This document shows, in pieces, positions 18,940 to 29,585 of a stretch of DNA of 64,000 bases. The notes below the pieces were generated by a model, which saw only the letters and a list, made by a program, of their open reading frames with translations, did no database searches and had not been told where the DNA came from. Where the stretch lies: contig NZ_BBRF01000003.1 of NCBI RefSeq assembly GCF_000975135.1, positions 186,001 through 250,000 of the forward strand, read 5' to 3'. Made by a program: the position numbers and the translations under genes. Position 1 is the stretch's first letter; the number at the start of each line of letters is the position of its first letter. Source of the stretch: Demequina aurantiaca. Its GTDB lineage: Bacteria; Actinomycetota; Actinomycetes; Actinomycetales; Demequinaceae.

Positions 18940-19739
18940 TAGGCGTTGCCCCTCACACCGGCCGCAAGTTCCGCCACCTTGAGGCGGAGCGCGTCGAGAC
19001 CGGCTTCTATGTCGTCGTTGTCGGCGAGGCAGCGCACCAGCGCGGTCCCCACAATCACGCCATCTGCGTAGGCCGCGATCTGCGCGGCATGCGCGCCCGT
19101 CGAGACCCCGACGCCCACGCATACATTCACGGCGCCCGCCTCCCGCGCCTCGCTCACGACGCGCTCGCCGGCGCCTCCCACGGCTGCGCGTTCGCCGGTG
19201 ACACCCATCAGTGGCGTCGCGTACACAAAGCCCCGTGACGCCTGGGCGGTCAGGTGCATGCGCTCGCGGGTCGTCGACGGCGCCACCAGAAAAATAGTGT
19301 CCAGGTCGTGGGCACGTGCCGCGGCAACCCAGTCCTCCCCGGCATCGGGCGTGAGGTCCGGCGTGATGACGCCGGCGCCACCGGCCTCAACCACATCCGC
19401 GGCGAATTGGTCGAGACCGTGCTGGAGCATCGGGTTGAAGTAGGACATCACCACTGGGACGGCCCCGGCGTCAGCGACCGCGCGCACGGCCTTAAAGGTG
19501 TCGGCCATGCGCACGCCGCGCTCGAGCGCGTGCGCTACGGCGAGCTGGATGACCGAGCCGTCAAGCACGGGGTCCGAGTACGGCGGACCAATCTCCACGA
19601 TGTCAGCCCCCGCCTCGACCATGGCAACCATGGCTCTGATGGAGCTGTCCACGTCGGGATAGCCCACGGGAAGGTAACCCACGAGTGCGGCGCGGCCCTC
19701 GGCGCGACATGCGTCTAGGCGGTCCGTCAATGCGCTCAC
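18939..19739 (-). CDS. trpA: Tryptophan synthase alpha subunit
   Basis: A 266-residue TIM barrel that splits indole-3-glycerol phosphate into indole and glyceraldehyde 3-phosphate and channels indole to TrpB. Catalytic Glu49 ([11 protein letters not shown]) and Asp60 are in the expected places. GTG 19739 overlaps the trpB stop as GTGA. A longer frame to 19799 would lie inside trpB and lacks homology. Confidence 0.94.
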   Translation of the reverse strand: MSALTDRLDACRAEGRAALVGYLPVGYPDVDSSIRAMVAMVEAGADIVEIGPPYSDPVLDGSVIQLAVAHALERGVRMADTFKAVRAVADAGAVPVVMSYFNPMLQHGLDQFAADVVEAGGAGVITPDLTPDAGEDWVAAARAHDLDTIFLVAPSTTRERMHLTAQASRGFVYATPLMGVTGERAAVGGAGERVVSEAREAGAVNVCVGVGVSTGAHAAQIAAYADGVIVGTALVRCLADNDDIEAGLDALRLKVAELAAGVRGNA

Positions 19740-20992
19740 TCGACTCCCCCTGTTGCGGCTGCGTCGGCGGTGCCCTCGCTGGGGAGCATGTCGAACCAAC
19801 GAGCCGCCTGCTCGACGTCCTTGTCACCTCGGCCGGATAGCGTCACGAGAATCGTGGCCTCGGACCCGAGCTCCTTGCCAAGCTTGATCGCCCCGGCGAG
19901 CGCATGCGAGGACTCGATGGCCGGCAGGATGCCCTCGGTGCGGCTCAGCAGGCGGAAGGCCTCCATCGCGTCAGCATCCGTGACCGGCCAGTACTCCGCA
20001 CGGCCGATGTCTGCCAGCCAGGCATGCTCGGGGCCTACGCCCGGGTAGTCGAGGCCGGCAGAGATGGAGTGGGAGGGCATCGTCTGGCCCTCCTTGTCCT
20101 GCAAAATGTACGAACGTGACCCGTGCAGCACGCCGGGACGACCACCCGTCAGCGTGGCGGCGTGACGGTCCGTCTCCACGCCGTCGCCCGCAGCCTCGCA
20201 ACCGATGAGGCGCACGTTGGCGTCATCGAGGAACGCGTCGAACGAGCCGATCGCGTTAGATCCGCCGCCTACACACGCGAGAACCGCGTGCGGCAGGCCA
20301 CCCAGGGAAAGCATCTGCTCGCGAGCCTCGACGGAGATCACACGCTGGAAGTCGCGCACCATGGCCGGGAACGGGTGTGGGCCCGCAGCGGTCCCAAACA
20401 CGTAATTGGTGGTCTCGACGTTCGCGACCCAGTCGCGGAATGCCTCGTTGATTGCATCTCGCAGGGTGCGTGTTCCTGTCGTGACGGGAACGACCTCGGC
20501 GCCCAGCAGCCGCATGCGAGCGACATTGAGCGCCTGTCGCTCGGTGTCCTCCTCGCCCATATAGATCACGCACTCGAGATCCATGAGCGCCGCCGCTGTG
20601 GCCGTAGCGACGCCGTGCTGACCGGCTCCGGTTTCTGCGATCACGCGCGTCTTGCCGATGCGCTTGGTGAGCAGCGCCTGGCCAAGCACGTTGTTGATCT
20701 TGTGTGAACCCGTGTGGTTGAGGTCTTCGCGCTTGAGAAAGATGCGCGCTCCGCCGGCGTGCTGCGCAAATCGCGGCACCTCGGTGACGATGCTGGGACG
20801 GCCCGTGTAGTCCCGTGCCAGGCGGATCAGTTCCGCCTCGAACGACGGGTCGACTCGTGCCTTGTCATAGACGTCAGTGAGTTCATCGAGCGCCGCAATG
20901 AGAGCCTCGGGCACAAACCGGCCACCGAACTCACCAAAAAACGGTCCCGGCGCCGACTGCAGCGACGATGCTGCCGACGGTCCTTCGGTCAC
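19736..20992 (-). CDS. trpB: Tryptophan synthase beta subunit
   Basis: A 418-residue pyridoxal-phosphate enzyme that joins indole and serine to tryptophan. The cofactor lysine is K98 in HTGSHKINN, the glutamate/substrate block is ETGAGQHG, and the phosphate loop GGGSNAIG is present. GTG at 20992 overlaps the trpC stop as GTGA, so trpC, trpB and trpA form a tightly coupled run. Confidence 0.95.
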   Translation of the reverse strand: MTEGPSAASSLQSAPGPFFGEFGGRFVPEALIAALDELTDVYDKARVDPSFEAELIRLARDYTGRPSIVTEVPRFAQHAGGARIFLKREDLNHTGSHKINNVLGQALLTKRIGKTRVIAETGAGQHGVATATAAALMDLECVIYMGEEDTERQALNVARMRLLGAEVVPVTTGTRTLRDAINEAFRDWVANVETTNYVFGTAAGPHPFPAMVRDFQRVISVEAREQMLSLGGLPHAVLACVGGGSNAIGSFDAFLDDANVRLIGCEAAGDGVETDRHAATLTGGRPGVLHGSRSYILQDKEGQTMPSHSISAGLDYPGVGPEHAWLADIGRAEYWPVTDADAMEAFRLLSRTEGILPAIESSHALAGAIKLGKELGSEATILVTLSGRGDKDVEQAARWFDMLPSEGTADAAATGGVE

Positions 20993-21798
20993 GGGCGCAC
21001 CGCTCGTAGTGCCGGGTGCGAGCCCGCGGCAACCATTTCCGCGACTGCCTGACGAGGGTTGTTGTCCTTGACGAGCGCTTCCCCGACGAGCACCGCATCG
21101 GCGCCCATGCGTGCGTACTCGACCACGTCATGGGAATCACGAATGCCAGACTCCGCGATGCGCAGGATGCCATCAGGGATGGTGGGTGCGACGCGGGCGA
21201 ACGTATCGCGGTCCACCTCGAGAGTGCGCAAGTTGCGGGCGTTGACCCCGACCACGCGGGCGCCCGCGTCGGTGGCACGCTTGACTTCGAGTTCGTCGTG
21301 TACCTCGACCAACGCGCACATGCCGAGCGAGTGAACGCGCTCGATCAGGCTCTCGAGAGCCATCTGCTCGAGAGCTGCGACGATCAGGAGTACTACGTCG
21401 GCGCCATGTGCGCGCGCCTCCCATACCTGGTACGGGGTGACGACGAAGTCCTTGCGAAGAATGGGGATGTCAACCTTGCGACGTACGTCGTCGAGGTCCG
21501 CGAGCGAGCCGCCAAAGCGACGTTGCTCGGTGAGTACGGAGATGACTGACGCGCCGCCAGCCTCGTACTCGGTCGCGAGGGCCGCGGGGTCAGTGATGTC
21601 CGCGAGATCACCCTTTGACGGGCTCGACCGCTTTACCTCCGCGATGACCGCGACGGCCTCCTGCGCGAGCATCTGGCGTGCATCCAGCGCACCCGGAAGC
21701 CGGGCAGCGCGAGCCTTCAGCGCCTCCATTGACGTCTGCTCTTGGCGAACCGCTAAGTCCTCCTTGACGCCAGCGACAATGCTGTCAAGAACGTTCAT
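20989..21798 (-). CDS. trpC: Indole-3-glycerol phosphate synthase
   Basis: A 269-residue TIM barrel that closes the indole ring from carboxyphenylaminodeoxyribulose phosphate. The motif [14 protein letters not shown] holds the catalytic lysine, and [15 protein letters not shown] and IAESGI are later active-site strands. GGGTGG is 6 to 11 bases before ATG 21798. TACGAT about 24 bases upstream on the minus strand may be a -10 element, so this gene can have its own promoter in the 84-base gap behind the DUF2752 gene. Confidence 0.94.
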   Translation of the reverse strand: MNVLDSIVAGVKEDLAVRQEQTSMEALKARAARLPGALDARQMLAQEAVAVIAEVKRSSPSKGDLADITDPAALATEYEAGGASVISVLTEQRRFGGSLADLDDVRRKVDIPILRKDFVVTPYQVWEARAHGADVVLLIVAALEQMALESLIERVHSLGMCALVEVHDELEVKRATDAGARVVGVNARNLRTLEVDRDTFARVAPTIPDGILRIAESGIRDSHDVVEYARMGADAVLVGEALVKDNNPRQAVAEMVAAGSHPALRAVRP

Positions 21799-21882
21799 GA
21801 ATCCACCCTTCCCCTGGCAACCATCGTACCGGCGTCAGCGTGCGCAAATGACCGTTGCCAGAGGTCCTACCGTGCTCCACAC

Positions 21883-22320
21883 TCAGGGCGCGAGTAGCGG
21901 GCCAAACATCGGAATGTTCCGGGCCACGGTGAATGCCAGGATGCCGCCGAGCAGGAGCCAGATCGCCCATGCGGGTGCCAACCGCCGGCGCGGGGGTCGC
22001 CCTAGAGTCGCCGCCAACCAGCCTCCCCAACGCCACAACAGATAGGGCACCGCGACCACGACCAGGATGTTCATTCCAAGCGCCCCCACGAGGTCGCCGT
22101 GCGCGAGGCTGTGAAGCGCCCTCAGCGACCCGCACCCTGGGCACCAGAAGCCGGTGATGAACAGTGACGGGCATGTGGGGTAGTGACCGGCTTCGTGAGG
22201 GTCGACCGTCGCCACCAGCGCGACCGCACCTAGCGCAGTCACGCCAACCGCCACCGGACGCCAGTAGGGCGCGGCGCGCGTCGCCACGTGGGTGAGGTGT
22301 TCGGTCAGCGTGGTGAGCAC
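21883..22320 (-). CDS. DUF2752 membrane protein (copy 1)
   Basis: A 145-residue protein with three or four hydrophobic segments and the DUF2752 signature TGFWCPGCGSLRALHSLAHGD, Cys pair in CPGCG at 60-64, plus a Cys at 50. The family's function is unknown; the Cys motif suggests metal binding or a redox role. GTG 22320 directly follows the stop of the CD225 gene, so the two are translated together. A second copy of the same two-gene arrangement lies upstream (22832-23606). Confidence 0.8.
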   Translation of the reverse strand: MLTTLTEHLTHVATRAAPYWRPVAVGVTALGAVALVATVDPHEAGHYPTCPSLFITGFWCPGCGSLRALHSLAHGDLVGALGMNILVVVAVPYLLWRWGGWLAATLGRPPRRRLAPAWAIWLLLGGILAFTVARNIPMFGPLLAP

Positions 22321-22322
22321 GG

Positions 22323-22688
22323 CTAGAACTGAGAGAAGGATCCCGTGGTCGTGGCAAGGCCGGACGCCACGTAGATGACCCCGACGACAACACCAACGAT
22401 CGCGGACACTGTCGCCCACTTCTTCGCAGCGGCGGAGGACGCGTACGCGCCTGCGAAGTCACCGCCCGCCCACTTGGAATTGACCTCCGCGGCCTTGATG
22501 ATGGACACGATGCCAAACGGAAGGCAGCACAGAATGGTCGTCAGTATTGCCCACACCAGGTAGTTGTTTGGCGGCGTCCCAAAGTTGGGCTGCATGCCGC
22601 CATACTCGCCATATCCCCCGTTGCCCGGCGGAAGACCGCCAGGGGGCGGCGGGTAGGAGCCATTGGGGGGTGGTGGAATCGCGGACAC
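22323..22688 (-). CDS. CD225/dispanin-family small membrane protein
   Basis: A 121-residue protein with a Pro/Gly/Tyr-rich cytosolic N-terminus (1-42) and two membrane segments. The family block reads YLVWAILTTILCCLPFGIVS, then KAAEVNSKWAGGDFAGA and KKWATVSAIVG. CD225 proteins (as in interferon-induced IFITM proteins) shape or stiffen membranes in animals; the bacterial role is unknown. GTG 22688 has GAGGAG 6 bases upstream. It sits in the trp region directly before DUF2752 copy 1. Confidence 0.85.
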   Translation of the reverse strand: MSAIPPPPNGSYPPPPGGLPPGNGGYGEYGGMQPNFGTPPNNYLVWAILTTILCCLPFGIVSIIKAAEVNSKWAGGDFAGAYASSAAAKKWATVSAIVGVVVGVIYVASGLATTTGSFSQF

Positions 22689-22831
22689 ATCATCTCCTCA
22701 GTAGTGCAGTCCTCGCCATGCTTGACGGCATGGTTGACGCGTGGCGTACGCATCGAGAACGCGTGGCAATACTGTAGCGATATCTGCCGCGGACCAGCGC
22801 CGATGCGCGTTTGTCCACTACAGAATGGAGG

Positions 22832-23275
22832 CTAGGGCGCTAGCCAAGGCTCAAGGGCCGGGATGTTCCGCAGCACCCAGAAGATGCCGAGGAACGCTGG
22901 GAGAGCCCACCCGGCTGCGGTAGACAATCTGAACCGAGGGACGCGGACACCGGCTGCCGCTAGCGTCCACCATGCCATCCCAGCGATGATCAGCGGGATG
23001 ATCACCAGCACGACAACCGGATTCATGCCCATCGCGGCAGCAAAATCACCGCGCAGCAGGTCGTGCGTGGCGCGCAGGCCACCGCACCCGGGACACCAAT
23101 GTCCTGTGACGGCGAGGATCGGGCAATCGGGAAAGAATCCCTGCCGATACGGGTTCGCTAACGCGGTGTACACGGCCCCTGCCGCCAGCACGGAAGACAC
23201 CGCAATGGGCCCCGCGAGCCGATGCTTCAGCACCCTGCTCGCGGCGGCCAATTGCGGTGAATCCACGGCTGCCAC
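22832..23275 (-). CDS. DUF2752 membrane protein (copy 2)
   Basis: A 147-residue paralogue of the protein at 21883-22320. It has the same CPGCG motif (61-65), the preceding Cys at 51, the GMNPVVVLVI membrane segment and the same C-terminal ending (RNIP.....LAP). GTG 23275 is the first good start after the DUF4190 stop 10 bases earlier; a start three codons later is also possible. The longer open frame to 23395 overlaps the upstream gene and has no homology. Confidence 0.78.
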   Translation of the reverse strand: MAAVDSPQLAAASRVLKHRLAGPIAVSSVLAAGAVYTALANPYRQGFFPDCPILAVTGHWCPGCGGLRATHDLLRGDFAAAMGMNPVVVLVIIPLIIAGMAWWTLAAAGVRVPRFRLSTAAGWALPAFLGIFWVLRNIPALEPWLAP

Positions 23276-23285
23276 CGGAGAACTA

Positions 23286-23606
23286 CTAGGAGTTGAACGC
23301 GGCGACGTTAAGGACGAGGACGAAGGTGATCCAAATCGTTCCGAGAACCGCACCGATGATGCCCAGGATGAAGCCGATCTGTCCCAGGTTGCCATTGGTT
23401 GCTAGCCCCTGTGCCTGAGCTTCCTTGGACTTCTTTCCCAAGATGATCGCGGGGATACCTGCCAGTAGTCCGCAGCACACCAGGGACACGATGCCGAGCA
23501 CCAAGGCCCAGATTCCGAGTGAGTTCTTCTCCTCGCCCGGGTTTACTCCAGGGGTGCCCATCGGCACGCCGGAGTTGGGCGGAGGGGGTGGGGGTACTGC
23601 GGTCAT
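23286..23606 (-). CDS. DUF4190-type small membrane protein
   Basis: A 106-residue protein with a Pro-rich N-terminus (MTAVPPPPPPNSG) and two membrane hairpin segments (IWALVLGIVSLVCCGLLAG and IGFILGIIGAVLGTIW) joined by a charged loop, the DUF4190 pattern. GAGGAG lies 8 bases before ATG 23606. It pairs with DUF2752 copy 2 exactly as the CD225 protein pairs with copy 1. Function unknown. Confidence 0.8.
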   Translation of the reverse strand: MTAVPPPPPPNSGVPMGTPGVNPGEEKNSLGIWALVLGIVSLVCCGLLAGIPAIILGKKSKEAQAQGLATNGNLGQIGFILGIIGAVLGTIWITFVLVLNVAAFNS

Positions 23607-23655
23607 CGCTATCTCCTCTGATAGGGCTGCTGCACGCGACTGCCGCGTACGGGAA

Positions 23656-23892
23656 CTACCCTAGCGACTGGCCGTGGCCGAGCGCGCGCAATACCCCACC
23701 CGCGATGGAGCCGATGATGGCAATCGCTCCACCGACCCACAGCAGGGGCGCAAACGAGATTGCGAAGCCGATGCTCATGAGTAGCGCCCCGACCGCGATC
23801 GACGCATTCGTTACCCAAGCGGCCATGGTGCGGCCGTGATTATGAGGTGCGACGTCCGGAAGGTCCTGCGGCTCGAGGTGAATGCTCGACAT
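23656..23892 (-). CDS. HGxxPAAW-type small membrane protein (DUF6704)
   Basis: A 78-residue protein with NHGRTMAAWVTN near residue 18-29, matching the HGxxPAAW family in which Pro is here Met, and two membrane segments. This family regularly sits between trpE and trpC in actinobacteria. Start at ATG 23892 with AAGGAG 6 bases upstream; the longer frame to 24369 is a shadow of trpE. The Trp-associated membrane protein gene (TIGR02234 type) that often lies beside it is absent; only 35 bases separate it from trpE. Confidence 0.82.
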   Translation of the reverse strand: MSSIHLEPQDLPDVAPHNHGRTMAAWVTNASIAVGALLMSIGFAISFAPLLWVGGAIAIIGSIAGGVLRALGHGQSLG

Positions 23893-23927
23893 GTGTACTC
23901 CTTGGCTTAGGTTCTCTGCGGGACAGT

Positions 23928-25484
23928 CTAGCGGCGGCCGGCGGGCCTGAGTCGGGAGGCGAGGTTGACGGCGCGCACCATGGCTGCCGCCTTGTGCTGC
24001 GTCTCCTGCTCCTCCGTCTCGGGGACGGAGTCTGCGACAACTCCAGCCCCTGCTTGCACGTGAGCGACGCCGTCCTTGATCAACGCCGTACGAATCGCGA
24101 TGGCGAGGTCCATGTTGCCGGCAAAGTCGAAGTAGCCGGCGGCGCCGCCGTAGTAGCCGCGGCGAGCTGGCTCGAACTGGTCGATGAGGGCAATCGCGCG
24201 CGGCTTGGGTGCGCCCGACAACGTGCCGGCAGGGAACGTCGCGGTCAGCGCATCCAGCGGGCCGTATTGTGGTTCGAGTTTGCCCACGACAGTCGAGCAG
24301 ATGTGCATGATGTGGCTGTACTTGTTCACCTGCATGAAGTCCACGACCTCGACCGATGTGGGCTCGCACACCTTGACCAGGTCGTTGCGCGAGAGATCAA
24401 CCAGCATCACGTGCTCCGCGATTTCCTTGGGGTCGGCGAGAAGTTCCTCTTGAAGCGCCTTGTCCTGTTCGGGGGTACCGCCGCGTGGACGAGACCCTGC
24501 GATCGGGAAGGTGGTGACCGCACGGTTGTGGACGGTCACGAGCGACTCCGGGCTGGCGCCAACCACGGCGAATTGACGCCCCTGGGCGTCCTCGAGCTCG
24601 AAGTAGTACATGTATGGGCTGGGATTGATGGTGCGTAGCACGCGGTAGACGTCAAGCGGCGAGGCCTTGCACTCCACATCGAAGCGCTGAGATGGCACCA
24701 CCTGGAACACCTCGCCCTCGCGGATGGCGTCCTTGGCGGCCTCGACGGCCTTCTCGTAGTCCCACGACTCGGACCGCCGGTTGATGCGCGGCGCCACGTC
24801 CTCTTCCGCCACCACCGACAACTCTCCCGCCTGCGCACCCTGCAGATCGAGCTGCATGGCGTCCAGTCGGTCGACGGCCGCGTCGTACGCCGCCTCGATT
24901 CCACTCTGCTGAGCGTCGGCATTTACTGCATTGGCGATCAGCCAGACGGAGCCGTCGTAATGATCAATGGCGGCAATGTCCGTCGCGAGGCACAGCAGCG
25001 CGTCTGGCACATCAAGATCACTGACCGCATTGTGCGGAAGCGTGGGCTCCCACTGGCGGACGATGTCCCAGCCCATCACGCCCACGAGTCCACCGGTCAG
25101 CGGTGGCAGCCCTGGAATCGCCTCGGACTTGAGTTCGTCGAGCGCGAGCTGAATGCTCGCCAACGGCGCACCGTCGGCGAGGCCCACGGGCACATCGCCC
25201 GTCCACCGGGCCTCGTCACCGTCAATGGTGAGCGCCGCACGCGAGCGCACTCCCACAAAGGAGAACCGTCCGCGCGAGCCGTCGGGCTCGGCGGACTCAA
25301 GAATAAAGGTGCCGGCGCGTGCCTGAGCGAGCGCGCGGTAGACGGCGACGGGGGTCAACCCGTCGGCGAGGATGCGGCGAGCCACTGGGACGACGCGGTG
25401 GGTCGCACCGAGGTCGACAAACTCGGGCAACGACGGCCAGGTCTGGCCCCAATCGAGTGACACTGGTGCGGGTGCGTCGCTCAT
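23928..25484 (-). CDS. trpE: Anthranilate synthase component I
   Basis: A 518-residue chorismate-using enzyme that makes anthranilate, the first committed step to tryptophan. The feedback site [17 protein letters not shown] corresponds to the LLES...S motif that binds tryptophan, so end-product inhibition is expected. Catalytic blocks include [11 protein letters not shown] and [17 protein letters not shown] 25484 overlaps the hisI stop as ATGA. No trpG or trpD is present in the window, so the amidotransferase and the next enzyme must be encoded elsewhere. Confidence 0.94.
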   Translation of the reverse strand: MSDAPAPVSLDWGQTWPSLPEFVDLGATHRVVPVARRILADGLTPVAVYRALAQARAGTFILESAEPDGSRGRFSFVGVRSRAALTIDGDEARWTGDVPVGLADGAPLASIQLALDELKSEAIPGLPPLTGGLVGVMGWDIVRQWEPTLPHNAVSDLDVPDALLCLATDIAAIDHYDGSVWLIANAVNADAQQSGIEAAYDAAVDRLDAMQLDLQGAQAGELSVVAEEDVAPRINRRSESWDYEKAVEAAKDAIREGEVFQVVPSQRFDVECKASPLDVYRVLRTINPSPYMYYFELEDAQGRQFAVVGASPESLVTVHNRAVTTFPIAGSRPRGGTPEQDKALQEELLADPKEIAEHVMLVDLSRNDLVKVCEPTSVEVVDFMQVNKYSHIMHICSTVVGKLEPQYGPLDALTATFPAGTLSGAPKPRAIALIDQFEPARRGYYGGAAGYFDFAGNMDLAIAIRTALIKDGVAHVQAGAGVVADSVPETEEQETQHKAAAMVRAVNLASRLRPAGRR

Positions 25485-25840
25485 GACTGTGCTCCCACCA
25501 CGGCGCCAAGGTCGCCGCCGGCCTCGAAGCACGTGCGGGTACCTGTGTGGCACGCGGGCCCGTGCTGGTCCACCTTCAACAGGATCGCGTCGCCGTCACA
25601 GTCGAGCTCTGCCGACTTGACCCACTGCGAGTGACCTGACGTGTCGCCCTTGCGCCACAGTTCTTGACGGGATCGGCTCCAGTAGACCGCGCGACCGGTA
25701 GTCAGTGTCTCTGCGAGCGCCTCGTCGTTCATCCAGGCGACCATCAGGACCTCGCCGGTGTCGTGCTGCTGCACAACGGCGCAGACGAGTCCGGCGGGGT
25801 CGCGCTTGAGGCGTGTTGCGATGCTGGGGTCCAAGGGCAT
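25481..25840 (-). CDS. hisI: Phosphoribosyl-AMP cyclohydrolase
   Basis: A 119-residue zinc enzyme, the third step of histidine synthesis. Motifs: [22 protein letters not shown] (Mg/Zn-binding Asp/Cys) and [12 protein letters not shown] (zinc Cys pair). It has no HisE domain. It is coupled to trpE by ATGA and follows the ABC exporter genes after 29 bases. Confidence 0.94.
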   Translation of the reverse strand: MPLDPSIATRLKRDPAGLVCAVVQQHDTGEVLMVAWMNDEALAETLTTGRAVYWSRSRQELWRKGDTSGHSQWVKSAELDCDGDAILLKVDQHGPACHTGTRTCFEAGGDLGAVVGAQS

Positions 25841-25869
25841 GCGCTTATCTTTCCATGTCCCGGGCGAAA

Positions 25870-27711
25870 TCAGTCACGCGTTTGCGAGACCCACGCGGCG
25901 TACAACTCCGCGTAGATGCCGCCAGCGTTGACGAGCTCCCGGTGCGGGCCCACCTCGACCAGTTCGCCGTGCTCCATGACGCCCACGATGTCGGCGCGCT
26001 CTGCCGTCGAGAGCCGGTGTGCGATCACGACCGCAGTGCGCCCCCGCATCAGACCCTCGAGGGCGCGCGAGATGCGCACCTCGGTGGCGGGATCGACCGC
26101 AGAGGTGGCCTCGTCGAGGATGAGCAGGTCCGGGTCACGCAGATACGCACGGGCGATGGAGATGAACTGGCGCTCCCCTGCCGACATCAGTTCGCCGCGT
26201 GGACCCACTGGAGTATCGATGCCCAGGGGAAGCGTCGCGAGCCAGGCCTCCAGCCCCAGGGACTCAAAGGCTGCCAAGGCGCGTTGCTCGAGGTCCTCGG
26301 CCGTGGCATCGGGCCGTGCATAGGCAAGGTTGGAGCGAATGGTGCCGTCAAAGAGGAAGCCCTCCTGGGGCACCACGGCCACCGAGCGCCGCAGCGAGTC
26401 CATCGGCACGTCGCGCACGTCCACGCCGCCCACGCGAATGACACCCTCCGTGGGGTCGAAGAAGCGCGACATGAGCCGGGCTAGTGACGTCTTTCCCGAG
26501 CCGGTCTGCCCGACGAGTGCGATGCGCTTGCCTGCCGGGACGTTCAAGTCGACGCCCTTGAGAACCTCGGGACCGCCGGGGTACGTCAGTCGTACCCCGG
26601 AGATATCGAGCTCCCCGTGACCATGCGGAATGTCGGTGCCGTCCGCTCCGGGGTCGGCCACCGTCACCTCGGCATCGACCAGTTCGAGGACGCGGCGCCA
26701 GCCCACCATCGCGCGCTGCATCTCCGCGAGCATCTCGATGATCCACATCAGCGGACCGGAGAACATGTAGACGAGGAAGGCGTATGCCACCACGGTGCCG
26801 ACACTGAGGTCGCCGCGCAGTCCCAGTCCGGTCCCGACGATGAGCGCGAGCCCCGTCGCGAGCGACTGCCCGAGCACGGTCGAGGAGAACGTGAAGGCGG
26901 CCACCCGCGAGGCACGACGCTCGGAGCGCAAAATCGAGTCAATCTCGCCGTGCAACTGGTCACGCATACGCTGCTGGGCGCCGTAGGAGCGAATGGTGGA
27001 GACGCCCACGATCTGCTCCGAGGTGCGGCCGAGCAGGTCGCCCATCTGTTCGCGTACCCACTGGAAGGCCTGACGAACTCGGGGCTGGATCCACAGCAGG
27101 GATAACGCCATCGGGGTGAAGGCCAGCAACACCACTAGCGACAACTGCCACGAGTAGGCGACCATCACACAGAAAACCACGACGGATTCGAGCGCGGCGA
27201 TGATCATGGCCGCGCCGGTCCACTGCATCAGGTCTCGCATCGTCTCTACGTCGCCGGTCACGCGCGACACGTAGCGGCCGCGCTGTTCCTCGTTCTGTGT
27301 CAGAACTGACAGCTCGTGGACCTTCTTGAAGGCGCGCACGCGCAACGTCGCGAGTCCGGCCTCGGCAGCTGTCACCATGCGCGTGCGTACGCGCCACGCG
27401 AGAATGGAGCCGATGATTAACACCACGGCACCAGCGATGGCGTAGCGGACCACCAGCGTGGTGTCGACCCCGCCCTCAGCCAGGAGTCCCTCGTCCGTGA
27501 TGCGTTGCATCAGGAAGGGTACGGCGGCACGACCCATCGCGGCGATGGTCGCCAATGCCAGTGTGACTCCGAGGCCCACGCGGAACTCGGGGCTGACCGA
27601 CAGCCCCTGCTTGAAGGTCGAGGCTAGACGTGGCGCCTTGGCGATCTTGGGTCTGCGCTGCTTGGGCTTCGATGAAGATTGAGGCATGTCTGACTGCGGC
27701 GAATCCGTCAT
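25870..27711 (-). CDS. ABC exporter half-transporter with canonical ATPase residues
   Basis: A 613-residue ABCB-type protein with six membrane segments (about 45-335) and a C-terminal ATPase. Walker A is GQTGSGKT (401-408), Walker B LLILDE with the catalytic Glu534 and the switch His565, all normal. The signature, however, reads MSAGE (509-513) in place of LSGGQ. It overlaps its partner gene (27708-29585) by ATGA. Together they look like a heterodimeric exporter of the TM287/288 or BmrCD kind. Substrate unknown; it could be a drug, lipid or peptide. Confidence 0.9.
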   Translation of the reverse strand: MTDSPQSDMPQSSSKPKQRRPKIAKAPRLASTFKQGLSVSPEFRVGLGVTLALATIAAMGRAAVPFLMQRITDEGLLAEGGVDTTLVVRYAIAGAVVLIIGSILAWRVRTRMVTAAEAGLATLRVRAFKKVHELSVLTQNEEQRGRYVSRVTGDVETMRDLMQWTGAAMIIAALESVVVFCVMVAYSWQLSLVVLLAFTPMALSLLWIQPRVRQAFQWVREQMGDLLGRTSEQIVGVSTIRSYGAQQRMRDQLHGEIDSILRSERRASRVAAFTFSSTVLGQSLATGLALIVGTGLGLRGDLSVGTVVAYAFLVYMFSGPLMWIIEMLAEMQRAMVGWRRVLELVDAEVTVADPGADGTDIPHGHGELDISGVRLTYPGGPEVLKGVDLNVPAGKRIALVGQTGSGKTSLARLMSRFFDPTEGVIRVGGVDVRDVPMDSLRRSVAVVPQEGFLFDGTIRSNLAYARPDATAEDLEQRALAAFESLGLEAWLATLPLGIDTPVGPRGELMSAGERQFISIARAYLRDPDLLILDEATSAVDPATEVRISRALEGLMRGRTAVVIAHRLSTAERADIVGVMEHGELVEVGPHRELVNAGGIYAELYAAWVSQTRD

Positions 27712-29585
27712 CCGACGTACCCCCGGTCCTGAGCGGCCTGGCGCTGCGAGTCTTCCTCGTATGCCAACACCAGTGAACGGTAGCCTCCGTCACGCTCGAT
27801 CAGGTCGGAGTGCGACCCGGAATCCACGACCCTGCCAGCCTCGACGTGCACCACGTGATCGGCGAGCAAGATGGACGCAAGTCGGTACGCGATGATCAGC
27901 ACCGTGGGGCCGCGACCGTCCGCGCCCAGTCCACGCAGAATCTGCTGTTCAACGCGCGGGTCGACGGCCGACGTTGCGTCGTCGAGCACCAGGACGCGGG
28001 GCTCGCGCACGAGTGCACGGGCGAGCGCGAGTCGCTGGCGCTGGCCTCCCGACAGGTTCATGCCGCGTTCGGCGAGTACTGCGTCGAGAGGTTCGACGCC
28101 CTCACGTGCCAGTTTTTCAATCACATCGGTGACGTTCGCTTGGCGGAGGGCTTCCCACACTTGCTCGTCCGAGAAGGACTCGCCCAACGTCACGTTCTCG
28201 CGCACTGTTCCTGAGAAGACGAACGCCGACTGTGGCACTAAAGCGACGTGGTCACCCAGCGCAGCAATGGTCGACAGATCGGTGTCGTCGAGCCGAATCT
28301 CGCCCTCAGTAGGTCGGGCGAGGCGCGTGGCGGCGAGGGCAACGGTGCTCTTTCCAGAGCCCGTCGCGCCGACCAACGCGGTAATGGTGCCCGGCTCGAG
28401 GGTGAGCGACACGTCTCGCAGGATCACCGCGAGGTTGCCATCGCCGTCGTCGGCACCAATGTCCGTGCCGTCAAAGACCATGCGTCCCGCTCCGGCCGAT
28501 GCGACGGTCACCGTGCCGGGCTCGTCAACCTCCGTTGCTGCCTTGGCGATCTCTCCCACGCGACGGAAGGCGACGAGCGCCTGAGGCATCTGGCCCAGCA
28601 GCCAACCGAGACCGCGAATCGGCACGGCGAGCAGCGTCACCAGGTAAATGGCGGAGACGACGTTGCCGACGCTGACGGCTCCCGCCTCCGCACGGTAGGC
28701 GCCCACAATCATGAGCGCGACGGACCCCAGCGGCACCACCACATCCATCATGGGCTCGAACCACGCCGATGTCTTTCCCACGCGGGTGTCGGCGTCGCGC
28801 AGCGCATTGGCCGCGGCCGCGAAGCGCTTGGCCTCGATGTCCTCGGCACCCAGAGCCTTCACCACCGTGCCGCCTTCGAAGCTCTCGTGGGCGATCGTCG
28901 ACACCTCGGAACGCAGGCTTTGGCCCTTGTCCCAGCGTGGGGTGATGATGCGCTCGTACGCGACGTTGATGAGGAAAATCACCGGGACGACGGCCAGCCC
29001 AGTGAGTGCGAGCCATGGGTCCATGATCCACATCGAGTACCCAGCGGCGAACATCATCACGAACGAGCCGAGGGTGAACGCAAAGGGATGCAGGGTGTCG
29101 GTCGCCGTCTCGGAGTCCGACGACATCGCGGACAGCAACCGGCCCGAGGGATTTGCGCGGTGCCAGCCGAGCGGCAACGCTGCCAGAGCATCGGCGATGA
29201 CCCTGCGGTGACGGGCGCCTACGCCGGCGACCGCGCCACCCTGGACCGCACGGCGAACGCCCACAAGGACGGCGTTGACGATGCCGATGGCGAGGAATGC
29301 GCCGCCGGCGAGCAGGATTGCCACCTTGGGATCTTGCGAGAACTCACCCCACGAGCCCTTGATGGGATCGCCGGCGATTCCCGGGATGACCACGTCGTCG
29401 GTGATCTCGCCCAGCAGCGTGCCGAAAAGTACCGTCAAGAGGCTGAACGCGGCGGCCGCCGCGACAGCCGTGCCGAAGCGCCACGGCTCAGTCTTGATGG
29501 CGTGCTTGAGGAGACCGAGCGCACGTCGGGTAAATGAGCCGTGAAGGTCGTAATCCTTGGCGGCGTCCCCGGCGGCGCGGGTCAC
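27708..29585 (-). CDS. ABC exporter half-transporter with degenerate ATPase residues
   Basis: A 625-residue ABCB-type protein, six membrane segments then an ATPase domain. Walker [10 protein letters not shown] (406-414) and signature LSGGQ (511-515) are normal, but the catalytic Glu is Asp536 (VLVLDD) and the switch His is Tyr567 (IIAYRLA). These losses complement the broken signature of its partner, so one composite ATP site is fully normal and the other fully degenerate. GTG 29585 overlaps the hisF stop as GTGA, which embeds the exporter in a his/trp run. Confidence 0.9.
   Translation of the reverse strand: MTRAAGDAAKDYDLHGSFTRRALGLLKHAIKTEPWRFGTAVAAAAAFSLLTVLFGTLLGEITDDVVIPGIAGDPIKGSWGEFSQDPKVAILLAGGAFLAIGIVNAVLVGVRRAVQGGAVAGVGARHRRVIADALAALPLGWHRANPSGRLLSAMSSDSETATDTLHPFAFTLGSFVMMFAAGYSMWIMDPWLALTGLAVVPVIFLINVAYERIITPRWDKGQSLRSEVSTIAHESFEGGTVVKALGAEDIEAKRFAAAANALRDADTRVGKTSAWFEPMMDVVVPLGSVALMIVGAYRAEAGAVSVGNVVSAIYLVTLLAVPIRGLGWLLGQMPQALVAFRRVGEIAKAATEVDEPGTVTVASAGAGRMVFDGTDIGADDGDGNLAVILRDVSLTLEPGTITALVGATGSGKSTVALAATRLARPTEGEIRLDDTDLSTIAALGDHVALVPQSAFVFSGTVRENVTLGESFSDEQVWEALRQANVTDVIEKLAREGVEPLDAVLAERGMNLSGGQRQRLALARALVREPRVLVLDDATSAVDPRVEQQILRGLGADGRGPTVLIIAYRLASILLADHVVHVEAGRVVDSGSHSDLIERDGGYRSLVLAYEEDSQRQAAQDRGYVG

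Noticed and set aside
21799-21882. Trp leader peptide or T-box before trpC
   Set aside because: No run of Trp codons, no T-box motif and no terminator pair found in the gap.
23656-24369. A 237-codon reading for the small HGxxPAAW protein
   Set aside because: The first 159 codons overlap trpE antiparallel frame content and have no homology. The start with a ribosome site is at 23892.
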